The position numbers and the translations under genes were made by a program. A DNA stretch of 64,000 nt from VSJD01 sp964617825 (GTDB taxonomy: Bacteria; Verrucomicrobiota; Kiritimatiellia; JAAZAB01): positions 62,001 to 126,000 of the forward strand of contig CAZTWL010000001.1 of the NCBI GenBank assembly GCA_964617825.1, written 5' to 3'. This document shows positions 55,228 to 62,402 of this stretch, one piece after another. Positions within the stretch are counted from its first letter, which is position 1. Each line of letters opens with the position of its first letter. The notes under the pieces are model-generated. The model saw only the letters and a program-made list of their open reading frames with translations. It was not told the origin of the DNA and did not search any database.

Positions 55228-55599
55228 GTGTCACGTCTCGATAAGCGGCAATTGGTTCAGGCATCTGATTGTTTTGGCCTGCATTACGGCATCGTTTTAA
55301 GTCCAAGCCCAAACCGTTCCGTTGCCTTTCCAATTGTTTTGTAATCCAATCTGCCGGCTAACTTCCCAATCTTCTTTGGTACGTCTTTCTCCGCGAACGT
55401 GGAAAGACGGATTAGGGACACAGCCCTGAGACGTGATCGTTCTAGGGTGCGCAGTGAAGTGGGCCACCTTCGGGCACCTCTGGTCGCCGTTCCTGCTTCA
55501 TCAGGTTCAGCATCCGCCCAATGGTGCGGCGCAGGCGCGCTGTAAAGCGTCACCTGTCTTCGCTGGTTCGGCTCGATTCCCTGTTTGCCAGAGAGCTGC
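55228..55599. other. Gene-poor region with attC-like imperfect palindrome
   Basis: 372 bases without a convincing gene. ORFs here lack ribosome sites. 55356-55425 is a 70-bp imperfect palindrome: outer arms GGCTAAC/GGATTAGGGACACAGCC with an inner perfect GTCTTTC/GAAAGAC stem. Size and shape recall an integron attC site downstream of the DUF488 gene, but its core boxes deviate from consensus. Confidence 0.35.
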
Positions 55600-55956
55600 T
55601 CATCCACTGTGCATACGCTGCAGAACCTCTGCAAGGACAACGGCTTGGTTGTGCTCTGTGTCTTTCGCCCCGTAGAGAAGCACCAGAGTCGTCTCGTTGG
55701 CGATGTGCTTCAATCTCTCCAGTTCTTTCCGCTGGACTGTCAACTCGGCTCGGTATCTGGTGCGGAACTCGTCCCACCGCGCGGGATCGTGCTTGAACCA
55801 CTTGCGCAGTTCCGTGCTGGGGGCCAAATCCCGAAGCCACTCATCGACGCGGGCTCGTTCTTTTGTGATGCCGCGTGGCCACACGCGGTCAACCAGGACC
55901 CGGTGCCCCCGTTGATGTGTCTCGGCCTCGTAGATGCGTTGGATGACTATGCTCAT
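55600..55956 (-). CDS. DUF488 (YeaO-like) protein
   Basis: 118 aa from ATG 55956. Family signature: VIQRIYEAE, HRVLVDRVWPRGITKE, DEWLRDLAPSTELRKWF, and LVLLYGAKDTEHNQA near the end. Function unknown, though the fold suggests nucleic-acid or nucleotide contact. The ATG lies 16 bases from the core-like box at 55973-55979 with AAAGGTG between, the layout of an integron cassette gene. Confidence 0.85.
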   Translation of the reverse strand: MSIVIQRIYEAETHQRGHRVLVDRVWPRGITKERARVDEWLRDLAPSTELRKWFKHDPARWDEFRTRYRAELTVQRKELERLKHIANETTLVLLYGAKDTEHNQAVVLAEVLQRMHSG

Positions 55957-55972
55957 ATCTGCTTTCACCTTT

Positions 55973-56030
55973 GCCAAACGTCAGCCTTGAGGTTCGGCGA
56001 GCTTGCGAGCCGCAACCTCCGAGGCTTGGT
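55973..56030 (-). repeat. attC-like hairpin
   Basis: Minus-strand right core GTTTGGC (55973-55979), then an imperfect palindrome: arms AGCCTTGAGGTTCGGC (55983-55998) and GCCGCAACCTCCGAGGCT (56009-56026) pair with single extrahelical bases, around a 10-base loop. Extrahelical bases on one arm are typical of attC. The other core box would lie at 56030, where intron-like sequence begins. Confidence 0.45.
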
Positions 56031-56260
56031 GTGCGCCCAGCATGGGCGCGTTATAAATGGGGTCCAAGCCCCCTGTAGGAGGACCGCACGTGAATACATG
56101 AAACAACTACTACTCAAAACCTACTATATAATAATAACCGATCAGGAGGAGGAAGGCTAGAGGAAATCGGCGGCCGATGTATGCGCCTTCGCCAAGGGCA
56201 GGACAAAGCAAGGTTGGCGGCGAGATGTGAGCGGGGGGCGAGAGAGCTGCCCCCGCTGCT
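56031..56260 (+). mobile_element. Probable 5' fragment of a group II intron
   Basis: It begins GTGCGCCCAGCATGGGCGC, a bacterial group II intron-type 5' end with its own hairpin (GCGCCCA/TGGGCGC). GGGGTCC, CCCTGTAGG and a terminal GC hairpin (GCGGGGG/CCCCCGC near 56230-56256) follow as in domain I. No reverse transcriptase or domain V is seen before the M20 gene end at 56318, so it is truncated. The right limit is approximate. It starts 4 bases after an attC-like stem on the opposite strand to the neighbouring genes, the placement known for class IIC introns. No gene occupies 55978-56317. Confidence 0.5.
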
Positions 56261-56317
56261 TATGCCTTACTCTAATGGCCCTACGCTCCCGGCGCGCAAC
56301 ATGTGGCGTTTGCGTCA

Positions 56318-57652
56318 TTACGGACACTCCGACGGCGGTTTTTGTCTCGATTTCACCAGGGGGTCGTAGACAAATCCCTTGGTTCCCTTCCTGAACTCAT
56401 CCCGTGCCCTGGCAAGCAGCGCGGCGTCGGCACAGAGGTCGAATGCCGTTGCGCCCAGAATCTCGGCTGCGCGCAGCATCCCCCGGTGAGCGAACGGCCA
56501 TTTTACCTGCGCCGCATAATCACGATGATGCAAGGCGACTCCCTTGCTGACGCAAGCAATAGAAAATCGCGTAAAGGGGGCCAGCCATGACACATTCTCT
56601 TCATCGCTCGATCCCCTTGACTGGTTTTCGGATCCGGGCGACAATTTCACCGCGAACTCGGGTTTTATTCCGGTCCGTCGAACACGCTTACGGTCTTCCG
56701 CTGTCACGGTCAACGGCCCGAACAGCCTGAGATTGGATTCAACCAAACCGCCCAAAGTCTCGTTGGGGAGACGATGGTAACAGCCGGTCAGCCGCTTGAC
56801 CCGAACCTTGGTTTCCGTGGCCAGAGCCGCGCCGCGGGCGCACTTGATCAGGCGTTGGCGCAAGCCGTCAACCTGTTGCCGATCCTTGCCGCGGACGTAG
56901 TACCATGCTTTGGCATAGGCAGGCACGACGTTCGGCGCGTCCCCACCCTGACGGATGCACATGTGGATGCGCGCGTTTTCCGGAATATGTTCTCGCAGGT
57001 AGTTGGCAGCCACATCCAACAGGATGACGCCGTCAAGCGCGCTGCGCCCTTTGTGGGCGCTGGATCCATGCGCCGTTCGGCCGAAGAACTCGAACAGCAG
57101 CGAATCCACCGCTGAGTGCCCGCGTCTACCTACGGCATTGGCGTCGCCGGAATGCCAGCCAAGGACGGCATCGTTGCAGCGGAAGGCGCCATCCCGCGCC
57201 ATATAGACCTTGCCGGCCACCAGTTCTTCCGCCGGGCAGCCCCAGAGCACAATCTGCCCATCGAGACCGGATTGCCGCAGCATGCCCGCGGCGGCGACGG
57301 CGCCCACCGCCGCGCCGACACCCAGCAGGTTGTGCCCGCAGCCATGCCCGTAATCATTCTCGCGAGGACCGCAGTTGGGTAACGCATCGTATTCCGCCAG
57401 GATGCCGATCGAAGGATGGCCGCTGCCCCAGGACGCCTTGAACGCAGTCGGCAACTGCTTCCATGGAAATTCCACATTAAAGCCGTGCCCGGCAAGGTAT
57501 TGGCTTAACAGCCGGCTCGATTCATGCTCCTTAAACCCCGGTTCCGCGAGGTCGGCAATGGCGTCAGACAGCCTGACGGCTTCCATTCTCTCGGCGGCCA
57601 CCAACCTTGCCATGCGCCCCCGCTTCACAGATTTGCTGCATACTGGTTTCAT
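56318..57652 (-). CDS. M20-family amidohydrolase (AbgB/M20D type)
   Basis: 444 aa. A zinc aminoacylase-like hydrolase of N-acyl amino acids; AbgB relatives cleave p-aminobenzoyl-glutamate. Metal ligands in GHGCGHNLLG, CPAEE with catalytic Glu, HSGDAN, and the late SSDEENVSW. The lid domain lies between about residues 180 and 300 (GRTAHGSSAHKGRSALDGV). No signal peptide; the start falls in a basic stretch and Met14 or Met23 are alternatives. Same strand as DUF488 and the putative cassette array. Confidence 0.85.
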   Translation of the reverse strand: MKPVCSKSVKRGRMARLVAAERMEAVRLSDAIADLAEPGFKEHESSRLLSQYLAGHGFNVEFPWKQLPTAFKASWGSGHPSIGILAEYDALPNCGPRENDYGHGCGHNLLGVGAAVGAVAAAGMLRQSGLDGQIVLWGCPAEELVAGKVYMARDGAFRCNDAVLGWHSGDANAVGRRGHSAVDSLLFEFFGRTAHGSSAHKGRSALDGVILLDVAANYLREHIPENARIHMCIRQGGDAPNVVPAYAKAWYYVRGKDRQQVDGLRQRLIKCARGAALATETKVRVKRLTGCYHRLPNETLGGLVESNLRLFGPLTVTAEDRKRVRRTGIKPEFAVKLSPGSENQSRGSSDEENVSWLAPFTRFSIACVSKGVALHHRDYAAQVKWPFAHRGMLRAAEILGATAFDLCADAALLARARDEFRKGTKGFVYDPLVKSRQKPPSECP

Positions 57653-57672
57653 AAGTAATGACCTTCGCTAGC

Positions 57673-57691
57673 GGGCTGTCGGAGACAGCCC
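57673..57691. repeat. Perfect 8-bp hairpin upstream of the M20 gene
   Basis: GGGCTGTC-GGA-GACAGCCC followed on the + strand by TTAAATATT. It sits 20 bases before the M20 start, in the 375-base stretch 57653-58027 that otherwise holds only the tiny ORF and core-like site below. Confidence 0.5.
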
Positions 57692-57801
57692 TTAAATATT
57701 AAATCCGTTTCCCATCCGTCACCCCTGACCTCATCCAACCCGTAGCCATGCTCACACAGCCCCATCCCTTTCGACCGTATCAGACTGCCTCATGTTTTAC
57801 T

Positions 57802-57876
57802 TTAAATGTGAGCCTCGTTCCGCAACACGGCTTGCGACATGGCGTCCACGAACGGTATTAGGTACTCAAATTCCAT
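57802..57876 (-). CDS. Tiny ORF after a core-like site, possibly a truncated cassette gene
   Basis: 24 codons (starting MEFEYLIPFVDAM) with AAGGAG 7 bases upstream. The start resembles the N-terminus of CheX-type chemotaxis phosphatases, but the match is too short to name. It begins 16 bases after the GTTAGGC box. Probably a gene cut short. Confidence 0.3.
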   Translation of the reverse strand: MEFEYLIPFVDAMSQAVLRNEAHI

Positions 57877-57891
57877 GTCTCATCTCCTTCA

Positions 57892-57898
57892 GCCTAAC
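57892..57898 (-). other. Candidate attI/attC core site
   Basis: On the minus strand GTTAGGC fits the GTTRRRY recombination core of integrons. A ribosome site and ATG follow at once on that strand, and a divergent integrase remnant lies 130 bases away: the geometry of an attI site. Confidence 0.4.
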
Positions 57899-58027
57899 AT
57901 AATATTATGCGTCATGTATAGCGCGGAGCGTTTGAATTCTTACCATCAAGTATATCGACAATCTAGTTGACTACCAATGAGTTGTCAATGTATTTTGACG
58001 GATAGCAAGATAAAGAGGAGTTATGCT

Positions 58028-58325
58028 ATGCAGCAAAATGTCCGGCGAGGGGTTGCGCCATTGAATGCCGATCCGAAGCGGCCAGAAGGTTATGTCGCCG
58101 CATTGAAGAAGGCTGGAGCGCAGGGAAAGACGATTCCTTTCCTAGTGACCTGGGGCGGCGTTTTTTATGCGGTTTCCCGGTAAGAGGCGGCGCGACTTGA
58201 ACTGGGCGGAAATCGAGACTTTTCTGGGTGAGATGGCCCGGCGCACCGAAATATCGGACTGGGCAATCGCGCAGGCACGCGATGCGCCAGGCATGGGTGT
58301 CCGTAGTCCCTTGGACAGGAAGTGA
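58028..58325 (+). pseudogene. Frameshifted, truncated integron-type tyrosine recombinase (N-terminal domain)
   Basis: Two frames join into one N-terminal SAM-like core-binding domain: 58028-58183 (GYVAALKKAGAQGKTIPFLV, ribosome site AGAGGAG) and 58167-58325 (FPGKRRRDLNWAEIETFLGE, then ISDWAIAQARDA). Removing one base near 58171 restores a continuous reading (FYA-FPGKRRRDL). This pattern, ending just before the expected catalytic domain, is that of environmental integron integrases. The catalytic Arg/His/Tyr half is gone. tlyA follows 7 bases on and its AGGAAG lies in the pseudogene's end. Confidence 0.65.
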
Positions 58326-58332
58326 GCGCTGA

Positions 58333-59109
58333 ATGAAGACTTTGCGTCAACGATTGGACCAAATGCTGGTGGAACGCGGCTTGGCCGAAAGCCGTGCCAA
58401 GGCCCAGCGCCTGATCCTGGCCGGCGTCGTGAGCGCGGATGGCCGTCCGGCGCTTAAGCCCGGGCAGGAATTTGTGGCGGAAGTTGTCCTCGCCGTTGCG
58501 GCGCCGGATCGGTTTGTCGGACGCGGCGGCGAAAAACTGGAAAAGGCCTTCGAAGTTTTTACCCTGGATGTGCGGGATAAAATATGCCTGGATGTGGGCG
58601 CCTCCACCGGCGGATTCACGGATTGTCTGCTTCAGCATGGCGCCGCCAAAGTTTTTGCGGTGGATGTCGGCAAAGGGCAGCTGCATTGGAAACTGCGGCA
58701 GGATCCGCGGGTGGTTATGCTGGAACAGGTCAATGCCCGTTATCTGAAGCCAAGCGATCTGGGCGCCACGCCGGATTTTGCCGCCGTGGATGTCTCCTTC
58801 ATCTCGTTGACAAAAGTCCTGCCGGCGGTTAATACTACTCTGAGCCTTGGTGCGGTGCTCGTCACGCTGATCAAGCCTCAATTCGAAGCTGGCCGCAACG
58901 AAGTTTGCCGCGGCGGCGTTGTGCGCGACGCCGCCGTGCATGAAAAGGTTGTGTCTCGAATCCGTGCCTTTGGCCAGGCGGAGGCTGGTTTGGTGTGGCG
59001 AGGCGTTTGCGAATCGCCCATCCGAGGGCCGGCCGGTAATATCGAGTTTTTGGCCTGTTGGACCAAAAAAGATCATATCACACAAAGAAACGAAGACACC
59101 AAGGTGTGA
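58333..59109 (+). CDS. tlyA: TlyA-family 2'-O-ribose rRNA methyltransferase
   Basis: 258 aa. S4 RNA-binding domain (about 1-60: RLDQMLVERGLAESRAKAQ) plus FtsJ-like SAM methyltransferase (CLDVGASTGGFTDCLLQHGA; VDVGKGQLHWKLR; FAAVDVSFISLTKVLP). TlyA methylates cytidines in 16S/23S rRNA. The family normally ends near GNIEFLACWTKK; the last 12 residues (starting DHITQRNE) come from the left arm of the 59078 repeat element, so the C-terminus was rewritten by insertion. Confidence 0.92.
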   Translation: MKTLRQRLDQMLVERGLAESRAKAQRLILAGVVSADGRPALKPGQEFVAEVVLAVAAPDRFVGRGGEKLEKAFEVFTLDVRDKICLDVGASTGGFTDCLLQHGAAKVFAVDVGKGQLHWKLRQDPRVVMLEQVNARYLKPSDLGATPDFAAVDVSFISLTKVLPAVNTTLSLGAVLVTLIKPQFEAGRNEVCRGGVVRDAAVHEKVVSRIRAFGQAEAGLVWRGVCESPIRGPAGNIEFLACWTKKDHITQRNEDTKV

Positions 59110-59435
59110 CGGGGAACAAAACCGGCAAGATTGTTGTGGATTGCGCCGTTCGGCTTCAAATAGAATTGGGTGCCGGGCCATTATGAGGTGCTTCTGGCGC
59201 ATGAACTTCAAGAGGCCAAGTTAAAGGTCGCTCGACAGGTTTCGTTTCCCATAGAGTTCACGGCATCCGATTTGACGAGAGGTTTCGTGCGAAATCATTA
59301 TTGAAGAAAAAGTTCTTCTGGAATTGAAGTCGTTTGAAAATGTCAGCTTTGGCGAAGATTTGATGAAGGATGGAATAGTCCTTATCCTGAACGGTTCGGT
59401 CGAATAATTCTTTGTGCCTTCGTGGCTTTGTGTGA
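59078..59435. mobile_element. Heptad-array element enclosing a GxxExxY remnant
   Basis: Left arm 59078-59104 (TCACACAAAGAAACGAAGAC and on). The right arm 59410-59435 is its reverse complement at 22 of 26 positions. Each arm is a 7-bp periodic array (CACAAAG, xxACGAA, GxCACxA). The 305-base interior is the decayed gene below. The left arm forms the tlyA 3' end; the right arm lies in the nadK leader. Confidence 0.7.
59113..59407 (+). pseudogene. GxxExxY protein pseudogene
   Basis: Family text is readable across at least three frame changes: IVVDCAVRLQIELGAGP, then YEVLLAHELQEAKLKVARQ and VSFPIEF, then GIRFDERFRA in one frame and IIIEEKVLLELKS in the next, and finally FGEDLMKDGIVLILNGSVE before the stop. 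The loss between GAGP and YEVLL removes the signature Gly-Glu-Tyr block, and the central part after LELKS is deleted. The family belongs to the PD-(D/E)XK nuclease-like fold. Confidence 0.75.
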
Positions 59436-59475
59436 TAGTAGCTGCGATTATATTTTTTGGATGCTGGGAAAAACC

Positions 59476-60339
59476 ATGAAACCCATCGGAATATTTGCCA
59501 ATAGCACCAAGCCCTCGGCGGGCGAAGTGCTTGGCCGGTTTGCGGAAACGGCCGGGCGTCTCGGCCTGCAGCTGGCGACCGAGCCGGAAGCTGCCCGGTT
59601 CCTGCCTGGCGTGCGCAGCTTGGCCCCGGAAAAACTGATCCGGTCCATTTCGGTTCTGATGGTCTTCGGCGGAGACGGCACGATGCTCAGGGCTATGCGC
59701 CTGCTTCAGGGGCGGCCGATTCCGGTTCTGGGCGTCAATCTGGGAAGCCTGGGGTTTCTGACAAGCGTGGCCCAGCAGGATGCCGGCCGGGCTTTGGAAT
59801 GCTTGGCCGCAGGACGCTATACCGTGGAAAGCCGCGCATTGGCGGAATGCGTGGTCAAGCGCGCCGGCCGGACCGTTAACCGCTATCGCGCACTGAACGA
59901 TATCGTCATTGACCGTGGGGCGAGTTATCGGATCGTGACCTTGGATATGCGGATTGACGGCGAAGCGGTGTCGTCCTTCGTATGCGATGGGCTCATCATT
60001 TCCACGCCGACGGGCAGTACGGGGCATTCGCTCGCTTCCGGCGGGCCAATCATGCACCCCGGCACGGCCGCATTCGTGGTCAGCATGATCTGTCCGCACA
60101 CACTCAGTTCGCGTCCGCTGGTGATTCCGGATGAAAAGCGGATTACGGTCCGGGTGGCCAAGAGCGTGGGCGATCTTTTACTGGCCGTGGATGGTCAGAT
60201 AGGCGAGAAACTCAAGCCGGGCGACGAGGTTACGATCGGACGCGACAAGAAATCGGCCCACTTCGTGCATCTGCCGGATTACAGCTACTTCACGGTTTTG
60301 CGCCAGAAATTGCATTGGCATGGCTCGACGCTGACCTGA
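59476..60339 (+). CDS. nadK: NAD kinase
   Basis: 287 aa from ATG 59476; earlier in-frame ATGs lie in repeat-derived sequence. It phosphorylates NAD to NADP. Motifs: FGGDGTMLRA (phosphate donor site), GVNLGSLGFLT, ALNDIVIDRG (NE/D motif) and TPTGSTGHSLASGGPI, where the common AYS is replaced by GHS. Cytoplasmic. Followed by the strand-matched unknown gene, dprA and the recombinase. Confidence 0.94.
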   Translation: MKPIGIFANSTKPSAGEVLGRFAETAGRLGLQLATEPEAARFLPGVRSLAPEKLIRSISVLMVFGGDGTMLRAMRLLQGRPIPVLGVNLGSLGFLTSVAQQDAGRALECLAAGRYTVESRALAECVVKRAGRTVNRYRALNDIVIDRGASYRIVTLDMRIDGEAVSSFVCDGLIISTPTGSTGHSLASGGPIMHPGTAAFVVSMICPHTLSSRPLVIPDEKRITVRVAKSVGDLLLAVDGQIGEKLKPGDEVTIGRDKKSAHFVHLPDYSYFTVLRQKLHWHGSTLT

Positions 60340-60462
60340 GGCGCGGCCGCACAGATTTTTCGAGACTCAGGGCCGAGAGGTGGCGGTAATTTTCAGCGTT
60401 ACTTTCGCGCGATGGGCGGGCAATGTTCCGGTTGCGGTTTTGTTTTTCAGAGGAGGAGAGCT

Positions 60463-61098
60463 ATGGCTTCGGTCAGCGAATGGATTGTCAGGGAGTATTT
60501 CGAACAGCAAGGCTACCTGGTCATGCAGCCCTGCAAGTATTTCGTCACCGGCCGTCCCAAGCGGATTGACGAAGAAATCGACCTGATCGTCAGTCACCCG
60601 CTGATTGCCGAGCAACGCTTGCCGGATACCATGCTTTGGACTACGGAGAATCTGAAAGCCATTCCCCGGGCGGTTGTCGGCGTGTATGGCTGGCATACGG
60701 AACGGGTCTATCCCGCCATGCTTGAACACATCCCTGAAATCGTGCGTTTTGCCGGCGCGGATGCGCTGCAATCGGCAGCGCAGCGACTTGGCCAAGCGGA
60801 GTTTGCCAAGATTCTCTGCCTGCCCCAGCTGCCGGTCTCGGAAAAGTTGCGGAACGATACCCTCGACCTGTTGAAGCAGAAAGGCATTGACGGGGTTCTC
60901 TCGTTCCGCACCATGCTGTTGGAACTTTTGGAAGGCGTGGATACCAACAAAAACTACGAGAAGTCGGATTTGCTGCAGATTCTGCGCATTCTGAAAAACT
61001 ACGATCTGTTGAAGGAGCCGCAACTGGAGTTGTTTGCCCTCCGCAAACGCCGTGCGCGCCGGTCCGCCGCCGCGCCGGCCAACTCGATCAACCCGTAA
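60463..61098 (+). CDS. Unrecognised protein, possible PD-(D/E)XK-like fold
   Basis: 211 aa from ATG 60463, with a strong AGGAGGAG upstream. The first 60 residues (WIVREYFEQQGYLVMQPCKY, then KRIDEEIDLIVSHP) resemble the helix-strand start of nuclease-fold proteins, in which EEIDLIV would be an active-site strand. The remainder is helical (KGIDGVLSFRTMLLELLEGV) with a basic tail (RKRRARRS). No known family assigned. Its place 13 bases before dprA hints at a DNA-related role. Confidence 0.6.
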   Translation: MASVSEWIVREYFEQQGYLVMQPCKYFVTGRPKRIDEEIDLIVSHPLIAEQRLPDTMLWTTENLKAIPRAVVGVYGWHTERVYPAMLEHIPEIVRFAGADALQSAAQRLGQAEFAKILCLPQLPVSEKLRNDTLDLLKQKGIDGVLSFRTMLLELLEGVDTNKNYEKSDLLQILRILKNYDLLKEPQLELFALRKRRARRSAAAPANSINP

Positions 61099-61111
61099 TG
61101 GAAGTTTGCCC

Positions 61112-62203
61112 GTGGATGCCCGCACAGCCTATATTGCGCTCAATATGATGGAGGGCATCGGGCCGGTCAGCGTTCGGGCTCTGGTCGCCGTGCTCGGTTC
61201 GCCTCAGGCCATTTTTCAGGCCGGCAATGGCGATTTGCTCAAGGTCGAAGGCATCGGGCCCTCCCTGGTCGAAAAGATCTTGTCCCAGCGTAAAATTCTC
61301 AAGCCGGACGAGGAATTGACGCGCGCCAGCAAGAAGGGGTATGCGATCGTTACGCCCGCGGACGGGGACTATCCCAAGCCGTTGCTGACGATTCATGATC
61401 CGCCGCTGGCGCTCTATGTCTGGGGCACGCTGTTGCCGGATGACAAGCGCGCCATTGCCGTGGTGGGGTCCCGGCACACAACCTTGTATGGACGCGAGAC
61501 CGCCGAGAAATTCGGGTTTCATCTGGCCAAGACCGGATTCGTTGTGGTCAGCGGGCTGGCGCGCGGCATCGATACTGCCGCGCACCGCGGCGCCCTGCAA
61601 GGCGGCGGGCGGACGTTGGCCGTGCTTGGCGGCGCACTGGATTGCCTGTATCCCGAGGAGAACGCCGAACTGGCCGCGGGCATTGCTTGTCAGGGCGCCG
61701 TGCTCAGTGAATTCCCGCTGGGCCGCCAGCCCGACAAGACCACCTTCCCCATGCGTAACCGCATAGTCAGCGGCCTTTGCATGGGTGTTCTCGTGGTCGA
61801 AGCCGGACCGACCAGCGGGGCGCTCATTACCGCCGGCCAGGCCCTGGATCAAGGCCGGAGTGTGTTTGCCGTTCCCGGCCGGATTGACTCGCCGGTCTCC
61901 AGGGGCAGCCACCAATTGATCAAACAAGGCGCGCGCCTGGTGGAGAGCGTGGACGATATCCTTGAGGAATACGAATTCCTGATTCCGCCGGCGGGTGCCG
62001 GCGCCTCAGCCAGCTTTCCGCCGCTTAACCCGGACGAGGAAAAAATCGTACGTGCCCTGGCCGAAGAGGAATTGGATATGGACAGCCTGACCCGGATAAC
62101 CGGCGTGCCGGCCGCCGCCCTTAGCGTGTTGATCCTGGGGCTTGAAATGAAGCGCATTGTGCGCATGTTGCCGGGTCGGCGCGTAGCGTTGATCAGAAGG
62201 TGA
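61112..62203 (+). CDS. dprA: DNA-processing protein DprA
   Basis: 363 aa from GTG 61112 with GGAAG upstream. DprA loads RecA on incoming single-stranded DNA during transformation. N-terminal helix-hairpin-helix/SAM-like region (MMEGIGPVSVRALV; VEGIGPSLVEKI), the Rossmann-like core with VVGSRHTTLYG, VSGLARGIDTAAHRGAL and FPMRNRIVSGLC, and a C-terminal winged helix (DEEKIVRALAEEELDMDSL). Complete and apparently functional. Confidence 0.94.
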   Translation: MDARTAYIALNMMEGIGPVSVRALVAVLGSPQAIFQAGNGDLLKVEGIGPSLVEKILSQRKILKPDEELTRASKKGYAIVTPADGDYPKPLLTIHDPPLALYVWGTLLPDDKRAIAVVGSRHTTLYGRETAEKFGFHLAKTGFVVVSGLARGIDTAAHRGALQGGGRTLAVLGGALDCLYPEENAELAAGIACQGAVLSEFPLGRQPDKTTFPMRNRIVSGLCMGVLVVEAGPTSGALITAGQALDQGRSVFAVPGRIDSPVSRGSHQLIKQGARLVESVDDILEEYEFLIPPAGAGASASFPPLNPDEEKIVRALAEEELDMDSLTRITGVPAAALSVLILGLEMKRIVRMLPGRRVALIRR

Positions 62204-62235
62204 TAAATTAATTAGCATCCCACAGGATGCTCAGA

Positions 62236-62375
62236 CCGTAGACTGTGGACCGTGGACTGTAGGAAAACGGGCGAAAAACGAGCAATAATCAGCCAGATGC
62301 AAAAACCATAGTTCCGGTTTTATGTATCTGCATTTTGCCTGTTCGAACCTACGGACTACAGCCTACAGTCTTCAG
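62236..62375. repeat. Inverted pair of heptanucleotide arrays
   Basis: Left array 62236-62263: CCGTAGA CTGTGGA CCGTGGA CTGTAGG. Right array 62348-62375: CCTACGG ACTACAG CCTACAG TCTTCAG, the reverse complement type. Spacer 84 bases with a further imperfect stem (AGATGCAAAAACC / GGTTTTATGTATCT). It occupies the dprA-recombinase gap. Confidence 0.85.
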
Positions 62376-62402
62376 TTCTCGGCGGCCCTATGGGACGCCA
62401 GT

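Noticed and set aside
55284..55640. 118-residue minus-strand frame after DUF488
   Set aside because: Overlaps the DUF488 3' end, lacks a ribosome site and family resemblance; its second half looks protein-like but is too short to call.
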